DNA of 64,000 bases from positions 806,001 through 870,000 of the forward strand of contig NZ_AXWS01000007.1 of NCBI RefSeq assembly GCF_000482785.1, in the 5' to 3' direction. The notes under the pieces were generated by a model, which worked only from the letters and a program-made list of their open reading frames with translations, did not search any database and was not told the origin of the DNA. Positions 31,439 through 39,780 of the stretch are shown piece after piece (the first letter of the stretch is position 1; every line of letters begins with the position of its first letter). The stretch is from Derxia gummosa DSM 723. GTDB lineage: Bacteria; Pseudomonadota; Gammaproteobacteria; Burkholderiales; Burkholderiaceae_E. Made by a program: the position numbers and the translations under genes.

Positions 31439-31450
31439 GGGGGGGGGGGG
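31439..31450 (+). repeat. Poly-G tract of 12
   Basis: An uninterrupted run of twelve G residues lies about 30 bp before the TATACT box of the Xre/RES operon. Long G tracts are slippage-prone, and this one is at a position where a length change could alter promoter activity. Confidence 0.8.
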
Positions 31451-31479
31451 CGGGGTCGCGCGGCTTGCGCCGCACTCGT

Positions 31480-31485
31480 TATACT
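31480..31485 (+). promoter_or_regulatory. Candidate -10 box of the Xre/RES toxin-antitoxin operon
   Basis: TATACT lies in an AT-richer patch after the poly-G run. It is followed by ACTTTACGAACTTTCCG, which contains two ACTTT half-repeats that may serve the antitoxin as an operator. No convincing -35 is visible. Confidence 0.4.
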
Positions 31486-31651
31486 GAACGGACTTTACGA
31501 ACTTTCCGTTCCGAACGACTCTCCGATGACCTCGCACGCGTCATTGCACGATCCTCGCCCACGGGAAACCAACCGCAGCCCCCGTGCATCGAGCTTCTTC
31601 AACACGCGCAAGTTCGACGGCCGCAACGCACCCTGATTTCGACGAGACCCC

Positions 31652-32122
31652 ATGAAGCCCCAATCCACCTCGTCCGAAACCAAACCCTCCGCCCGCCGCC
31701 GCGCCGCCGCGCCTTCCCCCGCCGCCGACTACCTCTCGCCCGCCGACACCCGCGCCCTGCTCGCCGACAGCCTGGCCTCGCGCCTCGACCGGCTCGCGCA
31801 GGACGACATGCTGTCCACCGAAGATGCAGCGCAAATGCTGGGAACGACTCGCGTGACCGTGAATGCCTGGATCGCCAAGGGCCGCTGCATCGGCCTGACG
31901 CAGACCAAGCGCGGCTATCGCCTGCCGCGCTGGCAGTTCGAACCGGCCGTGTGGGATGCGCTGCCCGCGCTGTCGCAGGCGCTCGGCGTGACCGAGGGCT
32001 GGGCGCTGCTGGCCTTCCTCGAAACGCCGCTCGGCGCGCTCGACGGGAAGACGCCGCTCGATGCACTGCTCGCCGGCCAGTCGCAGCGCGTGATCGCGCT
32101 CGCCGCCTCGGAGGGGAACTGA
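31652..32122 (+). CDS. Xre/MbcA/ParS-type antitoxin
   Basis: 156 aa. A helix-turn-helix is seen at DMLSTEDAAQMLGTTRVTVN (about 52-71), followed by WIAKGRCIGLTQTKRGYRLP and a C-terminal toxin-binding domain typical of DUF2384 antitoxins (WALLAFLETPLGALDGKTPL). The N-terminal 40 residues are basic and Ala/Pro-rich. It is paired with a RES-domain toxin 10 bp downstream and probably autoregulates the operon. Confidence 0.86.
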   Translation: MKPQSTSSETKPSARRRAAAPSPAADYLSPADTRALLADSLASRLDRLAQDDMLSTEDAAQMLGTTRVTVNAWIAKGRCIGLTQTKRGYRLPRWQFEPAVWDALPALSQALGVTEGWALLAFLETPLGALDGKTPLDALLAGQSQRVIALAASEGN

Positions 32123-32131
32123 ACGCCATCA

Positions 32132-32722
32132 ATGAAGCCTCACGACCTTGAGTTCCTGAGCATCACCACCTTCCCCGCCGGCCAGACGCTCGCGCGGGTC
32201 CAGCGCATCCGCACGACACGCGAGACACGCCCGAGCCTGCGCATCAGCGGATTCCTGCTGCCGCCGCCCGGGCTGCTGTCTGGGCGCTTCGATCTTCCGG
32301 ACGAAGCCGCGTGCTATCTGGCCGAGGCACCGGAAACCGCCCTCTATGAAGCCCTCGCCCGCCGCGAGGCACGCGAACTATCTTTCGCCACGGTCGCGCA
32401 ACGCACGCTGCTCACCGTCGAGACGCGCCGCCCGCTGAGCGTCGCCGACCTGCGACCGCACGCCCGTCACTACCCCGTCCTGCAATCGCTGCGCTTCAAC
32501 GAGACGCAGGAACTCGCGCTCGCGATCCGCGCCCAGGGCTGCGACGGCATCCTCTACCGCTCGGCCCAGCAGGCCGGCGCCGATTGCTGGGTGCTCTGGG
32601 GCGACGCGATCAAGACCTGCCGGATCACCCGCCGCCAGCCTCTCGTCGATCCCGACAGCGGCGGCCTGCACCGCCACCTGGCAAGCGCATTGCGCGGCAG
32701 CCGGATTCCTCTTTGCCCCTGA
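32132..32722 (+). CDS. RES-domain toxin
   Basis: 196 aa. The RES core is visible, with the arginine in the N-terminal strand (QRIRTTRETRPSLRISGFLL), the glutamate in AEAPETALYEALARREA, and the serine in DGILYRSAQQAGADCWVLW. RES toxins degrade NAD+ and stop growth until neutralised by the partner antitoxin. No frameshift or missing key residue is seen, so the module appears intact. A run of repeats (hairpin B, C element copy 9) follows. Confidence 0.86.
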   Translation: MKPHDLEFLSITTFPAGQTLARVQRIRTTRETRPSLRISGFLLPPPGLLSGRFDLPDEAACYLAEAPETALYEALARREARELSFATVAQRTLLTVETRRPLSVADLRPHARHYPVLQSLRFNETQELALAIRAQGCDGILYRSAQQAGADCWVLWGDAIKTCRITRRQPLVDPDSGGLHRHLASALRGSRIPLCP

Positions 32723-32759
32723 TCGGCCTCGCAGAAACAGCCCCGGTTTCCCCAGTCGC

Positions 32760-32829
32760 GGCCCGGCCGGGGCGGGCGATGCCTCAAGCACCGCCCCCGC
32801 GCGGCAACCACAGCGTCAACGTTCAACCA
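32760..32829 (+). repeat. Hairpin repeat B, copy 1, plus duplicated gbcB tail
   Basis: GGCCCGGCC leads into GGGGCGG, a loop with TGCCTCAAGCA and CCGCCCC, then a 30-nt segment ending AACGTTCAACCA. The same unit recurs at 33063-33132, where its end overlaps the last codons of gbcB. A third partial copy of the end part is at 32841-32871. Confidence 0.8.
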
Positions 32830-32840
32830 AACAAAAAACC

Positions 32841-32871
32841 GCGCGGCAACCACAGCGTCAACGTTCAACCA
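32841..32871 (+). repeat. Partial third copy of the gbcB 3'-end segment
   Basis: A 31-nt copy of the segment that contains the final gbcB codons (Val-Val-Glu-Arg-stop on the minus strand) and adjoining sequence, directly left of C element copy 9. Confidence 0.8.
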
Positions 32872-32881
32872 CAAGCGTCAG

Positions 32882-33074
32882 CCCCGGCCGGGCCGTCGCG
32901 CCGTCTGACGCGCCGAGTGCCGTGCGGGGGGCGGGGTGAATGCCGCAGAGGCATTCAGGCGTGCATGTCTGAGCGGGCAACGCCCGCGAGTTCGCACGCC
33001 GGCCCCGTCACCCGCGCGGCGCGAGGGCAGCCCGCGCAGCGGGCCGCGTCAGTCGGCGCGACGGCCCGGCCGGG
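32882..33074 (+). repeat. C element copy 9
   Basis: The outer arms (32882-32912 and 33044-33074) pair over about 30 bp. Inner structures are GAATGCC-GCAGA-GGCATTC, enclosing stem GGCGTGC/GCACGCC with motif ATGTCTGA, hairpin GCGGGC-AAC-GCCCGC, motif GAGTT, then GCCCGC-GCA-GCGGGC. It is the most diverged copy, with loops other than GCA in two hairpins, yet every stem still pairs. It lies between the convergent RES toxin and gbcB genes. Confidence 0.82.
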
Positions 33075-33132
33075 GCGGGCGATGCCTCAAGCACCGCCCC
33101 CGCGCGGCAACCACAGCGTCAACGTTCAACCA
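33063..33132 (+). repeat. Hairpin repeat B, copy 2, overlapping the gbcB stop
   Basis: Near-identical to the unit at 32760. The GGGGCGG/CCGCCCC hairpin lies just downstream of gbcB (minus strand), and its end overlaps the last codons of gbcB. Its left edge is shared with the outer arm of C element copy 9. Confidence 0.8.
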
Positions 33133-34379
33133 CGATGTCGCTGGTCGGCACCGAGCAGCACAGCAGCCGCATCCCCGCATCGATCTCCCGCTGCCGGATG
33201 CCGCCGTTGGCCTTCATCTCCACGCTGCCCTCCAGCAGCTTCGCCTTGCACGTCCCGCACACGCCCTTCGAGCACGACGCCGGCACCGCCACGCCCGCCG
33301 CGCGCGCCGCGTCGAGCACGGTCTGCCCCGGCCGGCACGCGAACTCGCGCCGCGAGCGGCTCAGCTTCACGGTGAAGCCCGCCGTCGCCAGCACCGCGTC
33401 GGCGCTGTCCGGCACGGACGCATCCGAGGCCACGGCTGGTGCCGGGGCGGCCGCGGCCGCCTCCGAGCCCGCCGCCGCATCGGCGCCTTCCGCCGCCATC
33501 AGCGTCGCGAAATCGAAGCTTTCCTCGTGGTACTGCGCCTCGGGCAGGCCGCCCGCGAGCAGCAGCGCGCGCGGCCTTCATGTACGGCGCCGGGCCGCAC
33601 ACGTACACCTCGCGCCGCGCGTAATCGGGGCAGAGCAGCCGCAGCGCCTCGATGCTCAGGCGGCCGGTCAGGCCGGCCCAGGCGGCATCGCCCGCGCGGC
33701 TCTCGACGATGAAGCCGAGCTTCAGCCCGGCATCGCGGCGCGCAAGGGCTTGCAGCTCGTCGTGGAAAATCAGGTCGGCCGGGGTGCGCGCGCTGTGGAT
33801 GAACGCGATGTCGCTGCCCGGCTTCAGGCCCGCGAGCGTGCGCGTCATGCTCATCATCGGCGTGATGCCCGAGCCGGCCGACAGAAAGAGGTATTTGGCG
33901 TCCGGCTTCGCGCCGGTAGCGAGGCAGCTGAATTCGCCGCCCGGCCCCATCGCGCCCAGCGCCATGCCGGGTTTGAGGTTGTCATGCAGCCAGTTCGAGC
34001 CCGGTCCGCCCGGCACGCGCTTGACCGTGACGGCCAGCTCGTAGGGCGTGAGCGGCGACGACGAGATCGTGTAGCTGCGCGTGACGGTCTCGCCGCCGAT
34101 CGGCAGGTCGAGCGTGATGTACTGGCCCGGCAGCTGGCGGAACAGGCGCGGCGGCTCGGCGCGGAAGACGAAGGTCTTCACGTCGTGCGTCTCGTCGATG
34201 ACGCGGGCGCACACCAGCCGGTCGTCGGCCTCGCGGTCCCACACCGGCGGCAGCGCGCCGCCGAGCAGGCCGAGCGCGTCGGCGCCGTTCGCGGTTGCGC
34301 CGCCCGTCGTCATCGCCGCCGCCCCGGCGGCCGAAGCCGTCGCGGCCATGCCGCCCGCGTTGTTGCCCGCCTGTTCCAT
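33119..34379 (-). pseudogene. gbcB: GbcB-like ferredoxin reductase of glycine betaine monooxygenase, apparent frameshift
   Basis: The N-terminal part (ATG 34379) has an FAD domain (GGETVTRSYTISSSPLTPYE), an NAD domain (FLSAGSGITPMMSMTRTLAG) and then VYVCGPAPYMKA. The C-terminal part is in another frame (33119 to about 33570) and carries a plant-type 2Fe-2S ferredoxin, CSKGVCGTCKAKLLEG ... LLCCSVPTSD. The break is in an alternating CG tract at 33566-33573; a two-base loss or one-base gain would restore one protein of about 420 residues. GbcB feeds electrons from NADH to GbcA. It is either a recent mutation or a sequencing error in a GC repeat. Confidence 0.82.
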
Positions 34380-34395
34380 CACGCCCGCTCCCGTC

Positions 34396-35664
34396 TCAGC
34401 CGATCACCGCGTTCAGGCGGCCGATGTACCAGCGCATGAACTTCTCGACGAGGCCCTCGGTGTATTCCGAGTACGGGCCCGGCTCGTAGCCCGAGCTGGT
34501 CGCGCCGCGCTGGGTCATCTCGACCAGCTTGCGGTCCTGGTCGTTGGTCGCGCGCCAGACTTCGGTCAGGGTGTTGACGTCGTAGTCCACGCCTTCGACC
34601 GCGTCCTTGTGCACCAGCCATTGGGTGCGGACGATGGTCTTGCCGGCGCTCACCGGCAGGATGCTGAACGTCACGATGTGATCGCTCATGAAGTGGTGCC
34701 AGCTGTTCGGCTGGGTCCAGAAGCTCAGGCCGCCGAGCGCGCGTTCGGTCAGGTCGCCGAGCAGCTTCTTGCACGCCACTTCGGTGCTCATGGTCTGCGA
34801 TTCGCCGGCCTGCGTGAGCGGCAGGCGCTGGGTGCGGAAGCCCGTGGTGCGGTCGTCCAGATGGTCGATCTCGCGCGACGGCAGGCCCATGCCTTCCCAG
34901 CGGCAGGCGCTGGTCTCGACGATGCGCTTGAACTCCTCGATCGCCTCGGTGTTGTTGCTGCCGGGCGCATAGCCGAAGCCGAACTCGAACAGCGAGATCG
35001 TCAGCTCGGGATGGTTGGGCACGCAGTGGTAGCACTCGCGGTTGTTCTCGACCACGAGCTTCCAGTTGCCCTGCTCGACGATGTCCACCGACGCGGCGAT
35101 CTTGCAATCCTTGAGGCGATGCGGCGCGATGTACGGCGACATGATCTTGGCCAGCTCGTCGAAGTCGGCCGGCGCGTCCTTGGCCATGCACACGAAGATC
35201 AGGCCCTCGATGCTCTTGACGTGCACCGGCTTGAGGCCGTGCTTGCTCGCGTCGAAGCCCGAGCCCATGTGACCCGCATGCACCAGCTCGCCGTCGAGGT
35301 TGTAGGTCCAGGCGTGGTAGGGGCAGACGAGGTTGCCGACCGAGCCGTGCTTCTCTTCGCACAGGCGGGCGCCGCGATGGCGGCACACGTTGTGGAAGGC
35401 GCGCAGGCTGCCGTCGTCATGACGCACCACCAGCACCGACTCGCCACCGATCTCGACCGTCAGGAAGTCGCCCGCCTCGGCCACTTCCGGCTCAACGCCG
35501 ACATAGATCCAGTGCTTGCCGAAGATGGCCTCGATGTCGAGCTTGTAGATCGCCTCGTCGGTATAGAACGGCGCGTCGAGGCAGTAGCCCGGGCGACGGT
35601 TCGCGATGAGTTCGCGGATCTTGCCGGGAGTCGGCTGGAAGGTCAGGGCGGTGGTGGAGCTCAT
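34396..35664 (-). CDS. gbcA: Glycine betaine monooxygenase, Rieske oxygenase subunit GbcA
   Basis: 422 aa. Rieske [2Fe-2S] ligands are C94/H96 (VCRHRGARLC) and C114/H117 (CPYHAW). The mononuclear iron site follows in ENNRECYHCVPNHPEL (about residues 206-221). The catalytic domain and length match GbcA of Pseudomonas, which removes one methyl group from glycine betaine as formaldehyde to give dimethylglycine. It is 53 bp downstream of etfB and 16 bp upstream of gbcB on the minus strand, forming the end of the dgc operon here, whereas in Pseudomonas gbcAB are separate. Confidence 0.92.
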   Translation of the reverse strand: MSSTTALTFQPTPGKIRELIANRRPGYCLDAPFYTDEAIYKLDIEAIFGKHWIYVGVEPEVAEAGDFLTVEIGGESVLVVRHDDGSLRAFHNVCRHRGARLCEEKHGSVGNLVCPYHAWTYNLDGELVHAGHMGSGFDASKHGLKPVHVKSIEGLIFVCMAKDAPADFDELAKIMSPYIAPHRLKDCKIAASVDIVEQGNWKLVVENNRECYHCVPNHPELTISLFEFGFGYAPGSNNTEAIEEFKRIVETSACRWEGMGLPSREIDHLDDRTTGFRTQRLPLTQAGESQTMSTEVACKKLLGDLTERALGGLSFWTQPNSWHHFMSDHIVTFSILPVSAGKTIVRTQWLVHKDAVEGVDYDVNTLTEVWRATNDQDRKLVEMTQRGATSSGYEPGPYSEYTEGLVEKFMRWYIGRLNAVIG

Positions 35665-35717
35665 GATCGGGTGCAGGGTGTCGAGGGGTTGTCGAACTGC
35701 GTTGTCGTCGGGATTTT

Positions 35718-36539
35718 TCAGGTGCGTGTCGACCGCAATCCATGCTCTCCGAGGTAGCGCAGCAGGACTTGTGCTTTTTCGACAGAACCCCCGTCGCTTA
35801 CGACTTGGCCGCCGGCGCCTCCGGTATCGACCGCCGCGCTCATGCGCGCATGGCCGCTGCGGCGGTCCACGGGCTTGAGACGGCGCGGCTTGCGCGTGGC
35901 GGGCTCGACCACGGGCGGCTGCCAGGCAGCGGCCTGCGCACCCGTTTGAACGCCCGCCTGTCCGCTCGCGACGGCGCCGGCCGCGCCGGTACCGGCCGTC
36001 ACCACGCTGCCGCCGACCGCCTTCGCATGCGACCAGCGCTGCTCGCCGCCCGCGAGCGGATGCACGCAGACGATGCTCGCGCCCGTCGCCTCGACGCGCC
36101 GGCGCCGGCCCTTGGGCAGGAATTGCAGCGACTCGATGCCGCCCGCCTTGAGCGTCACGTCGAGCGCCTGCGGCAGCACCGCGCGGCCCAGCGCCTCGCC
36201 CAGCAGATAGGGCAGCATCCCCGAGCCGAGGCCGTTGTCGGCCGCGCTGCCGCACAGCACCAGGTCGGCGCCGCGCAGGCGCATGGCGAGCGCCGGCAGC
36301 GCATCGGCGCCGGCCGGCAGCGGCAGCACTTCCACCCTGCCCGCGCCGAGCGCGAGGTAGTCGCGCAGCGCGGGATTGGCGGCGTCGCCGGCGTGGATCA
36401 CTTCCACGCTCACGCCGCCGTCGGCCGCGAGACGCAGCGCCAGCGCGAGCGCCGCCGCGTCATTGCGGTTGCGGCGCCACTGGCCGCTGACCGGATGGCG
36501 CTCGACCGAGACGAGCACCGCGATTCTGGTGTCAGCCAT
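35718..36539 (-). CDS. etfB: Electron transfer flavoprotein beta-like subunit of dimethylglycine demethylase system
   Basis: 273 aa. The N-terminal alpha/beta domain begins MADTRIAVLVSVERHPVSGQ and contains LRGADLVLCGSAADNGLGSG, a typical ETF-beta nucleotide-binding region. After about residue 180 there is an Ala/Gly-rich and basic stretch that is probably flexible, then a helical end (VEKAQVLLRYLGEHGL). It overlaps etfA by 8 bp. In Pseudomonas the equivalent genes follow dgcAB and take electrons from dimethylglycine oxidation to the quinone pool. Confidence 0.87.
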   Translation of the reverse strand: MADTRIAVLVSVERHPVSGQWRRNRNDAAALALALRLAADGGVSVEVIHAGDAANPALRDYLALGAGRVEVLPLPAGADALPALAMRLRGADLVLCGSAADNGLGSGMLPYLLGEALGRAVLPQALDVTLKAGGIESLQFLPKGRRRRVEATGASIVCVHPLAGGEQRWSHAKAVGGSVVTAGTGAAGAVASGQAGVQTGAQAAAWQPPVVEPATRKPRRLKPVDRRSGHARMSAAVDTGGAGGQVVSDGGSVEKAQVLLRYLGEHGLRSTRT

Positions 36540-37836
36540 GGCGGCCTCCGTTTTCCTGCGCGATCGCGGCGCGCAGCGCCTTCATGAGCGATTGCGCGTC
36601 GTCGATGATGGTCAGCCCCGCGCGCTTGGCGATCGGCGCGCCCGGGTCGGTGTTGACGGCGATCACATGCCGCACGTCCTTGATGCCCTGCAGATGCTGG
36701 ACCGCGCCCGAGATGCCGAAGGCGATGTAGCAGCTCGCGCGCACCGTCTTGCCGGTCGCGCCCACCTGGCGCGTGCGCGGAAAGCGCCCTTCGTCCACCG
36801 CGACGCGGCTCGCGCCGACCGCCGCGCCGAGATCGGCTGCAAGCGATTGCAGCAGCCCCACGTCGCTCACGCCGGCGCCGGCGGCGATGATGAAGTCGGC
36901 CTCCTCCAGCGCCACGTCGGTCGCGGGCACGCGCTCCAGCGCGATCGTGCGCAGCGCCGGGGCGTTGCCGGCGGCGCCGGGGCGCGAGAGCAGCGGGGCG
37001 GGCTTGCCGGCAAGGCTTGCGCCGCCTGCCGCCGCGCCGTTGGCTGCCGCGCCATTCATGCCGGCGCCAGACGACGCGCCATCGAGCGTCACCGCCTCGT
37101 CGCGGCCCAGCTCCTGCAAATGCTCGTCCACCGCTTCCGGCGCGACGATGACCACGCGCGGCGCGGGCATCACGGCATAGCCGCGTCCGCCGTCGCACAG
37201 GCTGCGCACGGTGAAGGCAGGTTCGGCACCGCCCGCGCCACCGGCACTCGCCCCGCCCTTGCCTTCCGGCCGCGCCAGCTCGACCGCGCGTGTCGCCACG
37301 CTCGCGCCGAGCCGCGCCGCCAGCCGCCGGCCCAGATCGGCGCCGCCGTCCGGTCCGTCGGCGAGGAACACATGCGCCGGCTGCCAGCGCGCGACCGCCT
37401 GCTGCACCAGCGCGAGATCGCGCGCGGGCTCCCAGCGTTCGGCGCTGGCCTCGGGCAGGCTCACGACGAGGTCGGCGCCGCATTCGGCGAGGCTTTCGTC
37501 GATGCCGCCGAGCACCAGCGCGACCACGGCCGTGCGCGGCCCGGCGAGCAGCGCCGCGCCGGCGATGGTCTGGCGCGCATGGCCGTCGAGCAGCCCGCGC
37601 TCCGAATGCACGACCGCGAGCCAGTACTGCTCAGGCTCGGCGCGCAGCCGCAGGCGCTTGCCGCCCGCATGCGCGCCGCCGTGGGCGCCGGCGTCGCCGC
37701 CCTCGCCCGTCGTGGCGCCGAGGATGATCCGCTTCAGCCCCTCGGCCGTGACGATGTAGGGCCGGCGCGGGTTGATGCGCGGCACCGGGCCGTCGTCATG
37801 CGCGGCGGCCGCGTTGAAATGGACAGGCGCGTTCAT
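36532..37836 (-). CDS. etfA: Electron transfer flavoprotein alpha-like subunit (FAD-binding)
   Basis: 434 aa. The C-terminal half is the FAD-binding ETF-alpha domain: EEADFIIAAGAGVSDVGLLQ, GASRVAVDEGRFPRTRQVGA, TGKTVRASCYIAFGISGAVQ and HVIAVNTDPGAPI. The N-terminal half is the nucleotide-fold domain, with two Ala/Gly-rich inserts. The start ATG overlaps the dgcB stop (ATGA at 37836), giving tight coupling in the order dgcB-etfA-etfB. It is longer than general ETF-alpha (about 310 residues), as is usual for the betaine-linked type. Confidence 0.9.
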   Translation of the reverse strand: MNAPVHFNAAAAHDDGPVPRINPRRPYIVTAEGLKRIILGATTGEGGDAGAHGGAHAGGKRLRLRAEPEQYWLAVVHSERGLLDGHARQTIAGAALLAGPRTAVVALVLGGIDESLAECGADLVVSLPEASAERWEPARDLALVQQAVARWQPAHVFLADGPDGGADLGRRLAARLGASVATRAVELARPEGKGGASAGGAGGAEPAFTVRSLCDGGRGYAVMPAPRVVIVAPEAVDEHLQELGRDEAVTLDGASSGAGMNGAAANGAAAGGASLAGKPAPLLSRPGAAGNAPALRTIALERVPATDVALEEADFIIAAGAGVSDVGLLQSLAADLGAAVGASRVAVDEGRFPRTRQVGATGKTVRASCYIAFGISGAVQHLQGIKDVRHVIAVNTDPGAPIAKRAGLTIIDDAQSLMKALRAAIAQENGGRHG

Positions 37837-39779
37837 CACTTCACCTCCAGCGTCGCGGCCACGAGTTCGACCACGTCCACCACGTCGGGACGGTTGCCGG
37901 TCACGCCTTCGAGCATGGCCGTGCATTGCGGGCAGGCCACGGCCACGAGGCCGGCGCCGGTCGCGCGCGCATCGTCCATGCGCATGTCGGGAATGCGGCG
38001 CTCGCCCGGGATGTCCGTCAGCGGCGCGCCGCCGCCGCCGCCGCAGCAACGGCTGCGCGGGCCCGCGCGCTCCATCTCCACCACGGCGATGCCGATGGTC
38101 TTGAGCAGCTTGCGCGGTGCCTCGTAGCCCGCGTTGTAGCGGCCGAGGTAGCAGGGGTCGTGATAGGTGACTTCGCGCTGCTCGGCCGACTGGCCGACCT
38201 TCAGCCTGCCGCCCGCAACGAGCTGCTCGACGAAGGTGGTGTGATGCAGCACCTCCCAGCGTCCGCCGAGCGCCGGATATTCGTTGGCGAGGCTGTGGAA
38301 CACATGCGGATCGGGCGTGACGATGCGCGCGAAGCTCAGCGCAGAGATCGCCGCGATGTTCTCGCGCGCCAGCCGCTCGAAGGTGGCTTCGTCGCCGAGG
38401 CGGCGCGCGGTGTCGCCGCAATCGCGTTCGCGCGGGCCCATCAGCGCGAAGTCGATGCCGGCGGCCTTGAGCGTCCTGATGAACGCCCGCAGCGTGCGCT
38501 GATAGCGCATGTCGAATGCACCTTCACCGGCAATGACGAGCACGTCGGTCTTCACGCCCGGCTCGGCCAGCTTGACGCCGAGGTCGATCGCCCAGTTGGC
38601 GCGCGCGGCGTTGTCATGGCCACCCTGCGTGGCGGTCTCGCGCAGGTTGTCGAGCGTCTCGGGCGCCTTGCCCGGGATGTCGCCCTCGACCAGCGCGCGA
38701 TGGCGGCGCAGCGACACGATCGAATCCACATGCTCGATCAGCATCGGGCACTCCTGCACGCAGGCGCGGCAGGTGGTGCAGGACCAGATCGTCTGCGGCT
38801 CGACCAGCTTGCCCACGACCGGCGCGTCGGGCGAGCCCTCGTGCGCGCCCACCTTCAGGCCGGGGCTCGGGCTGCCGGCATAGGCCGCGTCCGTGCCGCC
38901 GGCCATGCCGACGACGAGGTCCTGGATCAGCTTCTTCGGGTTGAGCGGCTGGCCGGCGGCGAAGGCCGGGCAGGCCGCCTCGCACTTGCCGCATTGCACG
39001 CAGGCATCGAAGGACAGCAGGCGGTTCCAGGCGAACTGCACCGGCTTCTCGACGCCGTATTCCTTCGCGGGCAGATCGAGCGGCGCGAGCGCCGTGCGCT
39101 CGCCCTGGGCAGCGCGCTTGTCGAAGCGCGCCTGGCGCGGATGGAAGGCCAGATGAAGCAGACCGGCAAATGCATGTTTGAGCGGCCCGCCACTGCCGAT
39201 GCCGAGCGCCAGCGGCAGCGCGCCCGCGAGCATCGGCAGGATCAGCAGCAGCGCGAAGCCGCCCGCCACCGGTGCCGCCGCGCTCGCGCCCTCGGCCGCC
39301 TGCGCCTCACCGCCCACGCCCTGCGACAGCAGCAGCGCCGCGCCCGCGACGAGCAGGCCGGCGCCGGTCAGCAGCAGCAGTTGCGGAAAGCGTTGCCACG
39401 CACCGCGCGACAGCCGCGCCGGCGCGTTCATGCGGCGCTTGACGGCGCGCACCGCGCCCACCGTCATGAGCGCCGCCAGCGCCAGCAGCGCCCAGTCCAG
39501 CAGCGGCCAGTACAGCATCAGGCCGTAGTTGAGCGCGATCACGCCGAAGGCGCCGATCGCGCCGCCCGCGACGAACACATGGGTGCGCGCCATTTCCGGC
39601 TCGCGCGCCACCACGTCATGCAGATCGACGAAGTAGCGCTTCGGGATCGTCGCCAGCAGCGCGAGATTCACGGGCGCCGTCGCGCCCGCGCGCCACAGCG
39701 CCGCCCGCTTCATCACGCCCGCCGCCACCACGACGACGAGGCCCCAGAACGCGGCCGTGACCGCCAGTGCCAGGCTCAT
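37836..39779 (-). CDS. dgcB: Dimethylglycine demethylase Fe-S subunit DgcB
   Basis: 647 aa. An N-terminal membrane part with several hydrophobic helices is followed by two [4Fe-4S] ferredoxin motifs, CVQCGKCEAACP (near residue 262) and CTTCRACVQECP (near 334), and two CCG domains of heterodisulfide-reductase type (YHDPCYLGRYN, SRCCGGGGG). This matches the membrane-bound iron-sulfur subunit that carries electrons from DgcA and the ETF. It sits one base after dgcA. The equivalent Pseudomonas operon has the same order. Confidence 0.92.
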   Translation of the reverse strand: MSLALAVTAAFWGLVVVVAAGVMKRAALWRAGATAPVNLALLATIPKRYFVDLHDVVAREPEMARTHVFVAGGAIGAFGVIALNYGLMLYWPLLDWALLALAALMTVGAVRAVKRRMNAPARLSRGAWQRFPQLLLLTGAGLLVAGAALLLSQGVGGEAQAAEGASAAAPVAGGFALLLILPMLAGALPLALGIGSGGPLKHAFAGLLHLAFHPRQARFDKRAAQGERTALAPLDLPAKEYGVEKPVQFAWNRLLSFDACVQCGKCEAACPAFAAGQPLNPKKLIQDLVVGMAGGTDAAYAGSPSPGLKVGAHEGSPDAPVVGKLVEPQTIWSCTTCRACVQECPMLIEHVDSIVSLRRHRALVEGDIPGKAPETLDNLRETATQGGHDNAARANWAIDLGVKLAEPGVKTDVLVIAGEGAFDMRYQRTLRAFIRTLKAAGIDFALMGPRERDCGDTARRLGDEATFERLARENIAAISALSFARIVTPDPHVFHSLANEYPALGGRWEVLHHTTFVEQLVAGGRLKVGQSAEQREVTYHDPCYLGRYNAGYEAPRKLLKTIGIAVVEMERAGPRSRCCGGGGGAPLTDIPGERRIPDMRMDDARATGAGLVAVACPQCTAMLEGVTGNRPDVVDVVELVAATLEVK

Positions 39780-39780
39780 G

